Below are positions 1 to 11,988 of a stretch of DNA of 64,000 nt, one piece after another. This stretch comes from Diogma glabrata. Its lineage: Eukaryota; Arthropoda; Insecta; Diptera; Cylindrotomidae. Position numbers and translations under genes: made by a program. Under the pieces are notes generated by a model that worked only from the letters and a program-made list of their open reading frames with translations, did no database searches and was not told the origin of the DNA. The first letter of the stretch is position 1, and each line of letters starts with the position of its first letter. The stretch is from NCBI GenBank assembly GCA_963693315.1, contig OY856186.1, positions 371,282,850-371,346,849 of the forward strand, read 5' to 3'.

Positions 1-80
1 CTTCAGCGCGTTAAGAAAAATTGCTGTACAATTTGTCGTTCTTTTCGTTTTTTTTCTCGTTGTCTCTGTCGTGTTAATTC

Positions 81-240
81 GTGCTCTCATGTTTTTGGAC
101 GTACTCTTTCACCCTTTTACGCCTTTTCTCGTTGTTTCTCATTCTCTCTCGTTGTTTCTTGTTCCCTCTTCTTCCTAATTCTCTTTTATTTTCTATCGTT
201 ATCCTTCATTCCCTCTTGTTTTTTTTTCTATCGATGTCAA
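81..240 (+). repeat. Pyrimidine-rich low-complexity tract
   Basis: A run of C/T-rich sequence with recurring ctcgttgtttctc-like blocks. An open frame across it is Leu/Phe/Ser-rich and is best read as a consequence of base composition, not a gene. Confidence 0.7.
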
Positions 241-253
241 TTCAACTTAATCA

Positions 254-711
254 AAGTAACTTTTGCCTTTTTCAAGGTTCGAGAGAAGGACATGCGCATT
301 AGTTTGAATTTATTGTTTTTTATATAATCAGAGCGAAAAAGTTTCTGTTGATTTATTTATAAAACAAAATCAAATTGTTTATAAAATACAATTAAAAGAA
401 ATAATAAATTCAGAGTTTAATACAATTAAATAAATCGTGTGATGTGGTGTGCGTTATTAGTCTTAATAGACTAAAATAAACAGCTGTTTATTTTATTCTG
501 TTGCGTGAATGCTGCGGAACATAACAAATCAATTTATTGGATATTATTGAACTCTGAAATAAAATTTTTTGATTGTATTTTTTAATAATTTTATTACATT
601 TTGTATTGTATTTAAAATCAAAAAAAACATTTTCGCTGATTATATAAAAAAACAATAAATTCAAACTAATGCGCATGCACTCTCGATGGAAAAAGGCAAA
701 GGATACTACGG
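254..711. repeat. Imperfect foldback, F1 family copy
   Basis: The left arm (about 254-420) and right arm (about 545-711) are imperfect reverse complements. Both contain a Cys-free, non-coding block with gcctttttc, then gcgcattagtttgaat, then tatataatcag and gcgaaaa; on the right arm this appears in reverse order and complement. Single arms of the same block recur at about 17,940-18,015 (minus), 26,235-26,340 (plus) and 26,640-26,750. The short open frame on the minus strand over the right arm is not conserved between copies and is not called. The family is non-coding; hAT affinity is inferred from the ends seen at 4,901 and 25,198, not from this copy. Confidence 0.6.
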
Positions 712-900
712 TTAAATTTAATTAAATTTCTATTAAAAAAAATTAGTGTTTTTTATGATTGTTTTTTGGCATCGTTTTTCTCATTAGTATTAGTAGTTAG
801 AACATTGATGTCTTTCATTGTAGGTCATTCTATTTTCAAAATACCAAACAATTAAATAGATATCGAAATTGACTAAAATTTATTTAATTGTTTGGAATGG
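712..900 (+). repeat. F1 family, internal segment
   Basis: The stretch with tctcattagtattagtagtt, tctttcattgtaggtcatt and a caaacaattaaatag-like end is found again at about 26,785-26,930 in the same orientation and at about 26,030-26,120 reversed. This marks it as part of the same dispersed family as the foldback just upstream. Confidence 0.55.
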
Positions 901-1329
901 TTGTAACGACCGACTTTTTCGAGTTTTACTCTAAAATAATAACTTTCATATTGCAATAAATTCGCTAATGGTTTGCTAATTTGTTTCGGATCCGGACTTT
1001 AAATTCAAAGAAACATAAAAGCTTGTATGTGTGCTACAAGTTAGTCAATAGTATTTTAACTTTTTTTTAGTTAACTGCACTCAATACCAATTAATAATAC
1101 TTGTTTGTGTCTACATAGAAATTTTTGTATGTAAAGCTCAGTCATAATATTATATGTAGACTTTTGATATGTAGAATACAGTTGTGCATTGTGCAATTCT
1201 GTATTTGGAGGGGAATATTTTCTCGTTTGAATGGAATTGTTTATTGAGATGATGTATGAAGATGGAAATTTGGATTAGAAATTTTATTTACTTACTTTAC
1301 TTTTAAAGGGGTTACTTTACAATTTACTT
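901..1329. other. AT-rich DNA, nothing recognised
   Basis: No reading frame, RNA gene or repeat I can name. At the right edge a ttacttttaaaggggtta block is duplicated in tandem (about 1300-1341) just where LINE homology begins. Confidence 0.5.
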
Positions 1330-2971
1330 TTAAAGGGGTTAAACATCAACAAAGCCTCAGGAATGGACAATATTCCACCCATTATTTTAAAAAACTTTTC
1401 CAAAGAACTTGCACCAACTTTAACTAAAATATTCTACCAATCCTACAAATCTGGTATATTTCCCTCGTGCTGGAAGTTGGCAAATGTCCAGCCCGTCCCC
1501 AAAAAGGGACCAAAATCCGATATCTCAAATTATAGGCCAATAGCTTTACTATCGGTCATATCCAAAGTCTACGAGCATTATATTAATACACATATTTCAA
1601 AATTTCTGGAAGAAAATCATTTAATATCCCGTATCCGACAGCCAATACGGTTTTCGAAACAAAAGATCAACTACCGATCTATTAAACTATGTAGCGCATT
1701 GTTGGAACAGCATACTTGATAAAGGTGGTGAAACATTCGTTATCGCTTTAGACATCTCCAAGGCATTCGATCGAGTCTGGCATGCCAACTTAATCAACAA
1801 GCTCGTTGCGTACGGTTTCCATCCCAATGTTGTGAAGCTGATTCAAAATTTTCTATCCAACCGATACATTTCGGTAACCTTAGACGGCTTTTCTTCTGAG
1901 TCTAAACTAATTAACGCTGGTGTACCCCAAGGCTCATTATTGTCCCCACCCCTATTTTTGATTTATATCAACGAATTGTTGAAAATCACCAGCAACCCAA
2001 TAAATAGTTTTGCAGATGATAGTACTCTGCACAAGTCATTCGAGCCCCTTCCTTCAAAAGGTAACATGCACGAACGAATTAATCCTGCCCGGAGAGACGC
2101 TGCCATAAACCTGAACAAAGACCTGAATAAAGTCGCCGACTGGGGTGACCAAAACCTTGTCAATTTCAACTCTACCAAGACACAGCTGTTGATTGTTTCC
2201 AGATTAAAGACCGAGTTCCCCAAAGATATTTTATTTAGTATGTGTGATGAACCAATAGGTGAATGTAAAAACATTCGTTTATTGGGTGTCACAGTTTCAA
2301 ATGACCTACTCTGGAACGATCATGTAATGGCGATGGCAAAAAGCGCGTCTAAAAAACTCGGCCTTCTAAATAGATGCAAAAAATTTTTCACTCCATACCA
2401 ATTGCTCCATGTTTATAAGTCCTATATTCATCCCTGTATGGAGTACTGCTGTCAAGTTTGGGGTGCTGCCTCTGTTTCCATCTTGGCCCTCTTGGACTCT
2501 GTTCAAAAGCGAGCTATACGAATTGTGGGTGATCGAACTTTGACATCAAAACTTGATTCCCTACAACATCGTCGCACTGTTGCTGACCTCGTTGTTTTTT
2601 ACAAATATCGTCATCAGCAGTGCTCAGATGAAATCAGCGGCATCATGCCTCAAACTTATTCTTACCCCCGTTCCACTCGGCAATCGACTGCCGCAACCGG
2701 TGAAACGGTAAAAACCCCGCGCTGTCATACTGGAAGATCGCAGAGAGACTTCTTTGTCCGAACTGCGTACAAATGGAATAGTTTGCCGGAACACTTAGTC
2801 TCAGGTGGCTTCAACCCACAAATGTTTAAAAAAAGCGTTAATCTACACCTTAGAACGCCAGTTGTTGTGGGACCCAAGTCTAGACCTAGGTTTTAAAAGG
2901 TATTTATGTGTTGTTGTGACACATATTCTAAACCCTATTACACAACACATTTTATTTAAAAAAAAAAAAAA
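1330..2971 (+). mobile_element. 5'-truncated LINE (CR1/Jockey-like group)
   Basis: Non-LTR retrotransposon copy running from inside the reverse-transcriptase domain to an A-run at 2958-2971. The 3' untranslated part after the stop at 2896 is only about 60 bp. No endonuclease is present, so the copy is 5'-truncated as is usual for LINEs. Clear target-site duplications could not be picked out by eye because both flanks are AT-rich. Confidence 0.85.
1333..2896 (+). pseudogene. LINE ORF2 fragment: reverse transcriptase and C-terminal region, one frameshift
   Basis: This encodes most of a non-LTR reverse transcriptase. The first frame (1363-1719) has the RT entry region with NYRPIALLSVISKVYE. The reading then moves to a second frame near 1630-1660, which stays open to the stop at 2896. 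The second frame carries the catalytic LDISKAFDRVWH block (about 1747-1785), GVPQGSLLSPPLF (from about 1919) and the FADD active-site motif at 2009-2020, so both catalytic aspartates of motif C are kept. The C-terminal part has the RAIRIVGD and LQHRRTVADLVVFYKYRH blocks seen at the end of CR1/Jockey-type ORF2 proteins. One frameshift and otherwise intact motifs suggest a fairly young copy. Because of the frameshift and missing N-terminus it is called a pseudogene. Family name is from recall of motif patterns; clade is uncertain. Confidence 0.88.
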
Positions 2972-4039
2972 TTGTGTACGATGAAAAAGATGAGAATAGA
3001 GGAGGCAAGAGATGGAGAATCTTACTTCGTATATATATTCGTTTATTTTATCGGATCGAGGAGATTATGTAAATTTAAATCAGAGCTAAGCTTGTGATCA
3101 GTAGTGTCATTGTGGCACATTATTTTATGCATATTGTTGAAATAATTCTAATTATATACGTATATTGTATTGTATTGTATGTATATTGTTAAACTAATTG
3201 TTAAATTAAATTGTTAATAATCAATGTATTTTTTTTATATTAGTGAAATTTTCGTGACTTTTTTAATTAACTTTTGTCTGGACTTTTTTTTACTGGTAAC
3301 AAATTTTTAAAAACAAACGAATGAAAATAAAATGTAACATTTTGAAATATTATAAATGGCATGTTTTTTCAAACGTGAGCGTCTTGTCGTCTTAGTATAC
3401 CAGTTGATGAAAAGGAAGGTTAAATGGATAATGGAATTTGCATTTTTTGGATGATTATGAAATGAATGTAGGAAATTGTGTTCGAAAAAAGTGAAATAGA
3501 TTTATTTCATCTAGGAATAAATATGTTCGAAGCAATATTTATGGAATTTTTAACATTACAAATCGCAACAGTAAACCTTTTTATCGACATCACAGTATTT
3601 TACGGGGGCATCAAGTGATGATTTAGAAGAGCAGGTGCTATTGAATAATTTAATTCTAAATGATTCTTATATGTATGATTGTCATGCTGGTTCATCTTTT
3701 GATTTGATCACCTTTATTGTGATTAACATAGTGTGTTACATTCTATAAAACGTCTATGGATGACGCTCCAGATTTTTAGATAAGTGATTTCTGAAATGCA
3801 AGTTGTGTCAGTCTACAGTCAACGTTTGTTCCCCATGACTAGTTTTGGAAGAGAACTCATTAATGTAAGCTTTTTTAACTTATTTTATATAATTTTGGAG
3901 CGACTAATATAATTTTTGGTTAATTTATATAATTTTTGCAGTTTTGTTTTTTTGTGTTAAATTATCTTCTTTTTATATGCAACCATGAGTTCTTTTTAAG
4001 TAAAAAAAAATTAAGAAATAAAGAGATTTCCCAAGACAG
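2972..4039. other. AT-rich DNA, nothing recognised
   Basis: Contains short runs such as tattgtattgtattgtatgt (about 3160-3190) but no reading frame or repeat family I can support. Confidence 0.5.
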
Positions 4040-4901
4040 GATTCCGTATGTTTGTATAATAGACCAATTCTCTACATGGTACAAAAAAAATTACCAATTG
4101 TTTTCCCAATGAATTTTTACATAATTCAATTTAAATTAATACATGTTACTCTGCCGGAAGGATAAAACATCGTAATGGGTTTGTGTTTAAAGAATTTTAT
4201 TCTCACATTTGCAAATTTGTAAACTGTTGCTCGAAAAATAAAATATATCATTAAACACTGACACCATAAAATACTAATATTGTTTTTCCGCAGCAATCGC
4301 GCAACAGAATAATATTAACAGCTGCTTATTTAATTCTATTATTAATAACGCACACAATTATGGTTGTAGGAAAACAAAAATAAGCCTAAATTCGTAGTTG
4401 ACGCAAGGATAAATTTTGTTTGTTCAAATACTCGCACATTTAATTTTTGCTTCAAAATTGATGCTTTCCTTCGTATTAAAAATAAAAAAAAATAATTTTT
4501 TTTAATTGGTTTGTCCAATTACATATTCAAGTATTGTTATTAAAATTAATAAAAAGGATGACGAAAAAGCATTAATTTTCTTTTTCTGCATATGCATGAA
4601 AGAAAACAATAAAATTGAACCCAAAGGTGCGAAATCAAAAATATAAAAATAATTAAACTATAATAATTTGTTATTTAGCGAAAATGATTTTACACTAGAA
4701 AAAAAAAATTCGCTAGGGATTAAGCCTGCATGAAAATAGAATTTTTATATGCTATCGCAGAAAAAAAATTTTGATTTGTGAAGACTATTTTGAGGAGTGA
4801 AAAAAGCGCTCTAATAAAAAAATATATAATAATCTATAAATATAGAGAAACTTTTTCTACGGATCAGTAATGGTTCGCGGACCACCGATTGAGAAACACT
4901 G
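4040..4901 (-). mobile_element. F1 family copy with hAT-type terminus
   Basis: Read on the minus strand the element starts at 4901 with CAGTGTTTCTCAATCGGTGG, a sequence of the CAGnGTTTCTCAACC kind common at hAT transposon ends. The next roughly 300 bp (gagcgctttttt, then a ttctattttca.gcaggcttaatcc block, then gtaaaatcattttcgctaaataa) align in order with the start of the plus-strand copy at 25,198. An internal block at 4131-4190 (tgttactctgccggaaggat) recurs at about 18,195, 25,940 (reversed) and 29,050. No transposase is present, so this is a non-autonomous copy. The distal end is not resolved. It abuts, and may have inserted into, the LINE ORF1 remnant that begins at about 4902. Confidence 0.65.
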
Positions 4902-5640
4902 CTCTAAGTTTTCCAAGCCTACCAAGCAATCGTAAAATGTAAGGAAATCCTGGAAAGGGTGGAGGCTATTCCGGATCCCGATAAAACGGACCGAGGTCAA
5001 GCCACCTTCGATTGAGCATACCACATCTGAGATTGAATTACAACATCTGAGTCCGGCGTCGCCGAAGGGGTTTACTGGGGCATCTGCTTCCACAAGGCAG
5101 AGCTCTCATGAGGATTCACCATTCCTAAAAGACCAAGGGTTATGACATCCTGATCTTTTATTGATTTGGTGAAAGATCAGCTAGGAGTAGTTGTTATAGA
5201 TAGAAGGCATGATGGTGGCAGCATTCAGGTATCAATTGGATAGCATGTGCCGACCGCCACTCTTTAACGCTGTATAGAAAGGCGATAAGGCTTTCTATGA
5301 GAAGTTTGGTCGGGAGCCAGACTGGCTGTGGTTAATGTAGACAACATACCAAGTCGACGGAGAGCTCGGGCTTGAATCCCCTGCAAAACCAGAACATCTA
5401 GATAAACTAATGACATGACAATGTTTAAAAACAACAAGCCAGAGCTTCGTATTTATAACTGGAATAAAGAACCTACCAAGAAAGATGACATATCAGATAT
5501 TATTCTCATTAATAGGGAAGCCTGGACTAAGCTATCCGAAAGTGACGGTCTGACTAACTTCGACATTGAAGCAGTCACTTTGAAAGTATTTAAGAAGGAT
5601 GAGGCTGGGGATAATGCAGGGGCATCTAAATCGGTTTAGG
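4902..5640 (+). pseudogene. LINE ORF1-like remnant (DUF4780-type C-terminus)
   Basis: Conceptual reading in several frames gives pieces resembling the ORF1 protein of LOA/R1-type LINEs. These include EILERVEAIPDPDKTD near 4950, VVVIDRR near 5195, RARAWIPCKT near 5365, and an open frame at 5415-5639 with NKPELRIYNW and REAWTKLSESDG. The last part resembles the DUF4780 region commonly found in such ORF1 proteins; that match is from memory. The stops and frame changes make it non-functional. It lies directly 5' of the ORF2 remnant in the expected order and orientation. Confidence 0.65.
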
Positions 5641-5799
5641 ATGCTTTTTCTATGCTGGGAACCTCGGCTAAAGCAGGATGCGCGACTAATATCTCTTAGT
5701 GTCAAACAACTGGTACCGATAGTGACACTTTCTTCACGGAAACGAAGCTATCTTTTTCGATAGGGGTGAACTCGGTGATGAGTATTATATTGATTTAAG

Positions 5800-7770
5800 A
5801 GATGAGTCGGGTTTTACCATTGTGGAGGTGGCGGGAACAGCACATGCTAAAGTGTCTCCAAATTAACCTTCACCACTGTAGGGTCGCGACCGCTGTTCTT
5901 TCGCTCAAACAGGTAAAAGAAAAATATGTTTTCTTGATCCAAGAACCCAGGGTCTCCCATGACCGGGTACTTGAACTCAAAACTACACGCTAGTGTTTTT
6001 TAAAAATGTATGCAAAGTTCATTCCTGCATTTTTGTTAAACCCGAACTAAACATTTTTCTACTTTCAGGCCATAAAGCGATGAAGATACTACGGCGGCAG
6101 GTTTGCAGCTTAATAACCAGAACTTCTGGATTATTACAGCTTACTAACCGTATGACGGGGTCTTAATCCCTCATAGAGGTTATTATCGGATGTGATGTAA
6201 TGCCCACAATACGATCTGGGGCAGCAGCGACATCAATGTAGGAGGTGAGTTGCTTCTCGATTTTATCTTTGACACAAATTTGGTTAAAACTCCTTTTCTG
6301 ATCATCGATATCTGCAATTCGAATTCGACATCGGGTTTCAAAAAAATCAGTGTTAGAAACAGAAGACGGACAAGCTGGGACACCATTAGAAGTATTTTGG
6401 GTGACACGCTCCCAGTCGCAGTCCCTAAAACGTACGATTTGAATTAATTGGTAAACACGCTAGCTGATTCCTTTAGTAAAACCGCTCTTGAGTCATGCAC
6501 TCTCAGCAGACCGCAAGGCAAATCAAATCCGCCATGGTGGACGAAGAAGCTCCAGGTTACTCGCCTTAACTTAGCTTTTCAAGAATGCAAAGAAAACTAG
6601 GGCTGCATCGGTCTGGGAATCCTATTGAGCAGTCCTTAAAACTTATAAATATGAGTTGAGGAATGCGAAAAATGATTTCTGGAGGCGCTACTGTAATGAA
6701 ATATTGGAGTTCTCTGAGACATTTAGACTTTACTAAGTATTATCAACTAGTGCCATCGTCCCGAATTATTTTTGACGACCGGTTGGTCAATGGAACGTTT
6801 TCTATAAAGGCGTCTATATAGAGGTTCTGGTAAAAATGCATTTGTCGAGATACTTTGAGGCTACTCTGGCACCTAGGGTTATGTCGCTCCCAAACGCGGC
6901 TACTCAGAACACTGCCGAGCAAATCATTAGTACAGGTAAAATTTTGCGTGCTGTTAAAAACCTTAAGACCTTCACGTCTGTAGGACTGGATGGTGTCATT
7001 TCTGCGGACATTCAAAAAACTATTGACCTAGCCATGCCCTATCTGCTAGTAAATTTTAAGAGCAGCCTTGTACTATGGCACATTCTTAGCAAATTGACAG
7101 AGGCAAATGTAATCTGTATACCTAAGGCTATCCCAACGACCTTTGGACCATTAGTCTCCCTTCTTAGTTCTTATTTTCTGAAAATTAAATATCTGTACTG
7201 TATTGAATCCCTTCTGCGACTGGACTGTATTGAATCCCTCCTTCAACCGCCCATGGCGATCAACTATTTGTTCGTGAAGTTGGGAATGGAGAAGTCATGG
7301 TCAACTGACTTGACCTGCCATTAGAAACAGGGTCGTCAGAGAATGTCTCGGTGAATGAATACTCTACTCACAAGTTTATAAGAAAGGGTGCGGTATGCAA
7401 GGTGAAAAATGGTCACTCGTTCTTTGGAACTTGGACATTAATGATATGTTGCTAAACCATGAAAGACCTCCGGTTTCAGACCTCTGCATAAGCGGCCTGT
7501 TGCTTTTGGCAATTTTGGGAATTATGATGGTACTCTTAGAAATATAATGCAAAGTGCTCTTTACACCCATTCCAAATAGACTGATAGCTGTGGACTACCT
7601 AGGGATAAATCCACAAACATCAGAACTCTTCTCTAGGAAGCTCAAACCACCACCTCAACGGAGTCAGCCTGAGTGTCACAAACAAGGCGATTTTTCGAAA
7701 ACTAAGTTGATCATTCTTTGTGCAGACCAAGCCATTTGCGCCCGATTGAACCTTAAATTTTTTAATTAAT
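5800..7770 (+). pseudogene. LOA/R1-type LINE ORF2 remnant: endonuclease and reverse transcriptase
   Basis: The 5' part (about 5850-5960) encodes LKCLQINLHHCRVA and LIQEPRV, the start of an AP-type endonuclease. About 6190-6285 gives a CNAHNTIWGSSDINVGGELL block (the endonuclease NAHH region), and PPWWTKKL near 6528 marks the linker to RT. The frame at 6836-7324 has LKTFTSVGLDGVISADIQK and VICIPKA, typical of the N-terminal RT region. From 7340 to 7770 short fragments of the RT core persist, ending with an INPQTSELFSRK-like block near 7600. The catalytic YADD position near 7490 is destroyed (a stop and unrelated residues). There are many frameshifts and stops, so this is an old, dead copy. Related scraps lie at 50,080, 61,540 and 63,180. 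Confidence 0.8.
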
Positions 7771-8723
7771 TTAAAAAAACTATTCAATCTGCCTTAATGT
7801 AATAATCACAGAGTATTGTTTTATTCAGTTCTTTAACCTTTATAAACGTATCTCTAGATTAATTATAAAACCATAACACAAAAGCAATTAATTTGAAATT
7901 AAATTTGAAAACATGTAAATTTTTGTACATCCAGAATCCCGTTCAAAAAATCACAATAAAAAAAAACTTAAATTAATTAAAACTTAACCAGAACAAAATT
8001 AAATTTCAATTCACAAAATTAGCTGTTTTTAATTTTTAAAAAAATAGAAACAATTTAACCCTGATGTTGACACTTTTGCACATAGTGTGTCAATTTTTTT
8101 TTTCTTCTAAATTATGAAATTCGACTTTTTACAGATAACGGTTTATGTAAATTTTTTGAAGTGTGTAAAGTATATGGGTGTAAATTATTGATGTGTATCG
8201 AAAAATTCATGGTTATTGTAATTTTTTGGTTGAAATAGTAAAACAAAGAAACGATTTGACGCAAAAATTTTATAGTTCTGTGATTGATGTGATTTGGAAA
8301 TTTGTATTCAGGTTGAGAATGATTTGTTGAACAATAATTTAAAATTTAAAAGAAAAAAATGATTGATGAGTGAAATAATATTTGCAGGCGAGATAGATCA
8401 AAAAACAAATTTTTCACTTTCTATTTCACGTTGAGTTCTGATTTGACTTTAACGTTTATAAACGTTTCTGTAACGATCTGCTTGATCTTCAAGACAAATA
8501 CTGGTTTCATGTTGATTTTCGTTGATAACAAACGCTTAAATTTATTCATCAAGAAAAAATATGATTCGAGAAGTTAGGTACACTGCTATATAAAAAAGAT
8601 GAGTTGATGTATTTTGTTGGGGGTTTGCATCGTAACATCATAAACATCGTAAACATCAAGTTACTGCTATTTTCCTTGTATTTTCTGCAATCAACTGTTG
8701 TCAAATTTGTTTGATTTTTGCAG
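7771..8723. other. AT-rich DNA, nothing recognised
   Basis: No repeat or coding signal I can support, apart from being directly upstream of the possible acceptor site at 8723. Confidence 0.45.
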
Positions 8724-8910
8724 TCGAATCACCTTTAAACTTAAAAATAATGTGGTACCTCTAGTGCCACAAAAAATGTTTCAAAATATAAATTTATTCA
8801 ACAATTTTAAATTTGCAAAACCAAAATGCCAAAAAATTAATTTTTCAAATTATATATGGAGTGATACAGAAATTTCCAATAACTTGGATATCGAATTCAA
8901 TTCAACCTGA
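8724..8910 (+). CDS. Possible terminal exon, unknown protein
   Basis: A 61-codon open stretch follows a good splice-acceptor-like sequence (ttgtttgatttttgcag, cag at 8721-8723) and ends with TGA at 8908-8910. An AATAAA polyadenylation signal lies about 20 bp later (near 8930). The peptide begins RITFKLKNNVVPLVPQ and ends NLDIEFNST; it is rich in Asn, Lys and Phe and has no motif I know. Upstream exons were not found. The acceptor, open frame and poly-A signal together are the only evidence. In DNA this AT-rich each of these occurs often by chance, so treat it as a candidate. Confidence 0.25.
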
Positions 8911-9889
8911 ACATATTTGGAAGAACTAAATAAAAAAAATCATTTTTCTTTCTTCTATTAATTGTTATTGATTGATTGATCGATAGATCAATAGAGTTAA
9001 TCATTAATCGTTAATTTTAATAACAAATGTAGTAATAGTTAAATATATGTAGTGAAAGGTTAAAAAAATTATTTATTTATTACATTTTTAATAACACAAT
9101 CGGATCGGTTACTATAATAAAAAAAACACAACAATCGTCAATATGAATTTTCATGTTTTTTGTGAAGGAAGGTGTGGTATGTATAGAAAAGAAAAACAAG
9201 TGTATGTTTTTTGATTGCAAATAATTATAAAATTTGCTAAGAGTGTTCCTTCGTAACCAAAGGTTGTTTGGTTCAATATATTCGTATTACTTTTAAAACT
9301 TTAAAACCGTTATGTAATTTAGTGTGATTTCACACCTTCTATTAGATGTTTTTTTTCTTACATATTTCAAATTATTTAATTAGATTGTATGTAATAAATA
9401 TATCCGTAAATGCGCATAAACACATGTGAGCGTAATGTATTGTTTAACATATTAAAACTCAACCTTAACCATAAGCTAAATTTAGGTTTTATTCAATTTG
9501 CTTCGCATTTTTTTTTAATATTTATGTGTCGAAATATTATTAGGTTATCTAAGCCAAAATAAATTAATACTGAAATGAAATATATAGAATTTGGTGTTGA
9601 TGATTTGTTATTTGACATGGTTTTATTCGAAAGATGTTTTGAAACTTTTGGTAAGATTCCAAAAAAATAATAAAAAAAATGCTGTGTGTTAATCGTGAAA
9701 GGTATAGTTAATTTTTATGGTTCCAGACTTTGAAAAAATAAAACAAAAACCATTATGGTGAGACTTTGGTATGCGTCCGACTTTTAGAGTCGAGTTTCAT
9801 TTTTATATAAACTTGAAGCTTTGGATTAATTAAAGAGTGATTTGTTTGTAGCTTTAAAAAAAAATCAAGCATTTATAGAAGTCATATAA
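8911..9889. other. AT-rich DNA, nothing recognised
   Basis: Contains a small gatc-rich near-palindrome (about 8968-8995, ttgattgatcgatagatcaa) and no other structure I can support. Confidence 0.45.
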
Positions 9890-10069
9890 TAGTCCCTGGG
9901 CCCACGCCGATTTCATGTGGTGATTACCACATATTTTATACTTCGTAAGGCGCCTGTCCTTGACGAGTCGGAAAACTTTTGTTCTTCCATTTTGCTCGAT
10001 TCGGCCGCTTTTTCATTCGGTAAGCTCCGAAAAACGCCGATCGAGAAATCGGTGTGGGTCCAGGGACTG
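9890..10069. mobile_element. MITE-like element with AGTCCCTGG inverted ends
   Basis: The left end AGTCCCTGGGCCCACGCCGA and the reverse complement of the right end (AGTCCCTGGACCCACACCGA) differ at two of these 20 positions, and the similarity continues through tttc. The total length is about 180 bp. A perfect small hairpin (ATGTGGT-gatt-ACCACAT) sits inside the left half. No transposase is encoded. Its GC content is clearly higher than that of its surroundings. Confidence 0.7.
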
Positions 10070-11573
10070 TAAGAGTTGGATTTTTTGGAAGCATTGTAAA
10101 ATATTTTTTACAAATTTCGGATCCTTAGTGTTTAACAAAATATTCGAATATTTCTATAATTTGGCGGTAATTTAGAATCTTAATCACAACAGTAGTAAAC
10201 TCAGCGAATATGTAACGAAAACTAAACCGAGCATCGTGCAATTTGTATATGGGTTTTTAAGGGTTAGGACTGGAAAAAGGATTTTATAAATCTAGTGTAT
10301 TTAATAAACAAGAGATTAACAAGAGAATTCGAAAAATTAAATATCCTTTTCGAGATATTCGCATTTGTAGAAAATGGTCAAAATGACTGAATTTTCAAAA
10401 TGGCGGCTGGAAAAACTATTACTTTTTTATGTATCTAATTTAGTTCAGTTTTGTTTTTGACCCTTGAAGATACAAAATCTGTTACTGTGAATATTTTTTC
10501 TATCGCAAAACGAAAACTCGTTGGGATAGAAAACCATCAGAAGGTCGAATAGCACAATAAAATCCATCAATTGTGGAGCATGATACGTTGATTTTTTAAT
10601 AAAACCTTCCGGTATAACAATTATGTACATGATGTGTGCAAGTTCTAATCAAAACAAGAAACTTGTAACAAAAAAACGCTTTTTAGTGTTCAACGCAAAA
10701 TTTTGTAAATACATGTTGATGTAAATCAGCAAAGGGTTGTAGGAGATTATCTATGTGAATCAGTTGATTTTAAGTAATAGATCGTAATTAGCTAGATACA
10801 AAATGTGTAGGTGTATCAATGGTCATAGTTAATTTGTAAGTAAAAAATAATTCTATCTATTGACATACGAATTAACGTGAGATATCATACAACACTGGCA
10901 ATAGCAGTGAGATCTTATTCTATCCTATAATGAAATATTGGGGTCTGTCATATTTTATTAAATGATTAAATTTATTGTTTAGTTATCATAATTCAAAAAA
11001 CTTTAAAGAACACAAACAATAAAAATTAGCATCAATCAACATCGTTGCACGCATGTTATTGCGGTGACCGTCAATGTTAAAAGTTTTTATTTGTTGTTTT
11101 GATACATATTGTAATTCCTACTACACAACAAATTTTATACAAAAAAAATAAAAACAATGGAAAATAAATTAATGATATGGCTTGAAGACCAATATCAAAG
11201 ATGTATTCAAATTGGTATCAATATCATAACTAGTAAGACTTTAAAATTTTTGGAATGTGAAACAGTTGGCATCCAATTAAATAGATCTACTCCATCTAGT
11301 CAAATAAATGCTTTTTAAGTTTTATTGTAAGTCATGGTTGGTTCGAAATATTTAAACACGGGCATTTTGGCAAAAATTAAAAATTAAAAAGCGAGTAAGC
11401 ATCTGCTGATTTAGATACAGCACAGCAGTATGTATGTGACGAAGGGAATCCCAGACGCACTACCTTCGTGTCAAAAACTTATCATATCCCCTTCGTCGCA
11501 AGTTCTTGTTATTCCAGAAAATTTTTATTTGTTAATTTCGATGTCTTATGACATCCTATCTATTCTCAACACA
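10070..11573. other. AT-rich DNA, nothing recognised
   Basis: No supportable gene. Near 11,430-11,505 gtgacgaaggg and cccttcgtcgc face each other as an inverted pair about 60 bp apart, too short to classify. Confidence 0.45.
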
Positions 11574-11690
11574 TTTTCCCATGTTTCGGTTTTGCAAATT
11601 ATTCAAAACAGCATTTAAATTATATTAAAATTTTCCCAGGTTTCAGTTTTGCAAATTATGCAAAACATAATTTATGTTAAAATACTCATT
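11574..11690 (+). repeat. 58-bp direct duplication
   Basis: A block with tttcccatgtttcggttttg followed by caaattattcaaaaca is repeated once with small changes about 58 bp downstream (tttcccaggtttcagttttg, then caaattatgcaaaaca). Confidence 0.55.
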
Positions 11691-11988
11691 AACTTAAGTG
11701 TTAATCAAATTTCACTTAAGTTAATTCTTGTTTTTTTATTCCCAACGTCTTTTTAATTTTCTGGAATTTTTTGTTTTTTCTGTCGACTAAGAGCATTTTT
11801 ATAAAAAGCTCATATTAAACCGAGGTTTCGAGCAAAGCCAGAAAATCGTTGGTCGGGACTCGAAAAGTGGCACTGGACTCGGATAGTCATAGTCGTGTTT
11901 TGGTTTATCTTTCTTTCGTTCTTGTTTTTTTTGGTTTTGGTATAGTTATAGTTGTCATTTTTGGTTTCATTTCTTTTTTGTGGAGAAT

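Noticed and set aside
4857..5093. 78-codon minus-strand frame
   Set aside because: It runs across the hAT-type end and antisense to the LINE ORF1 remnant; no independent support.
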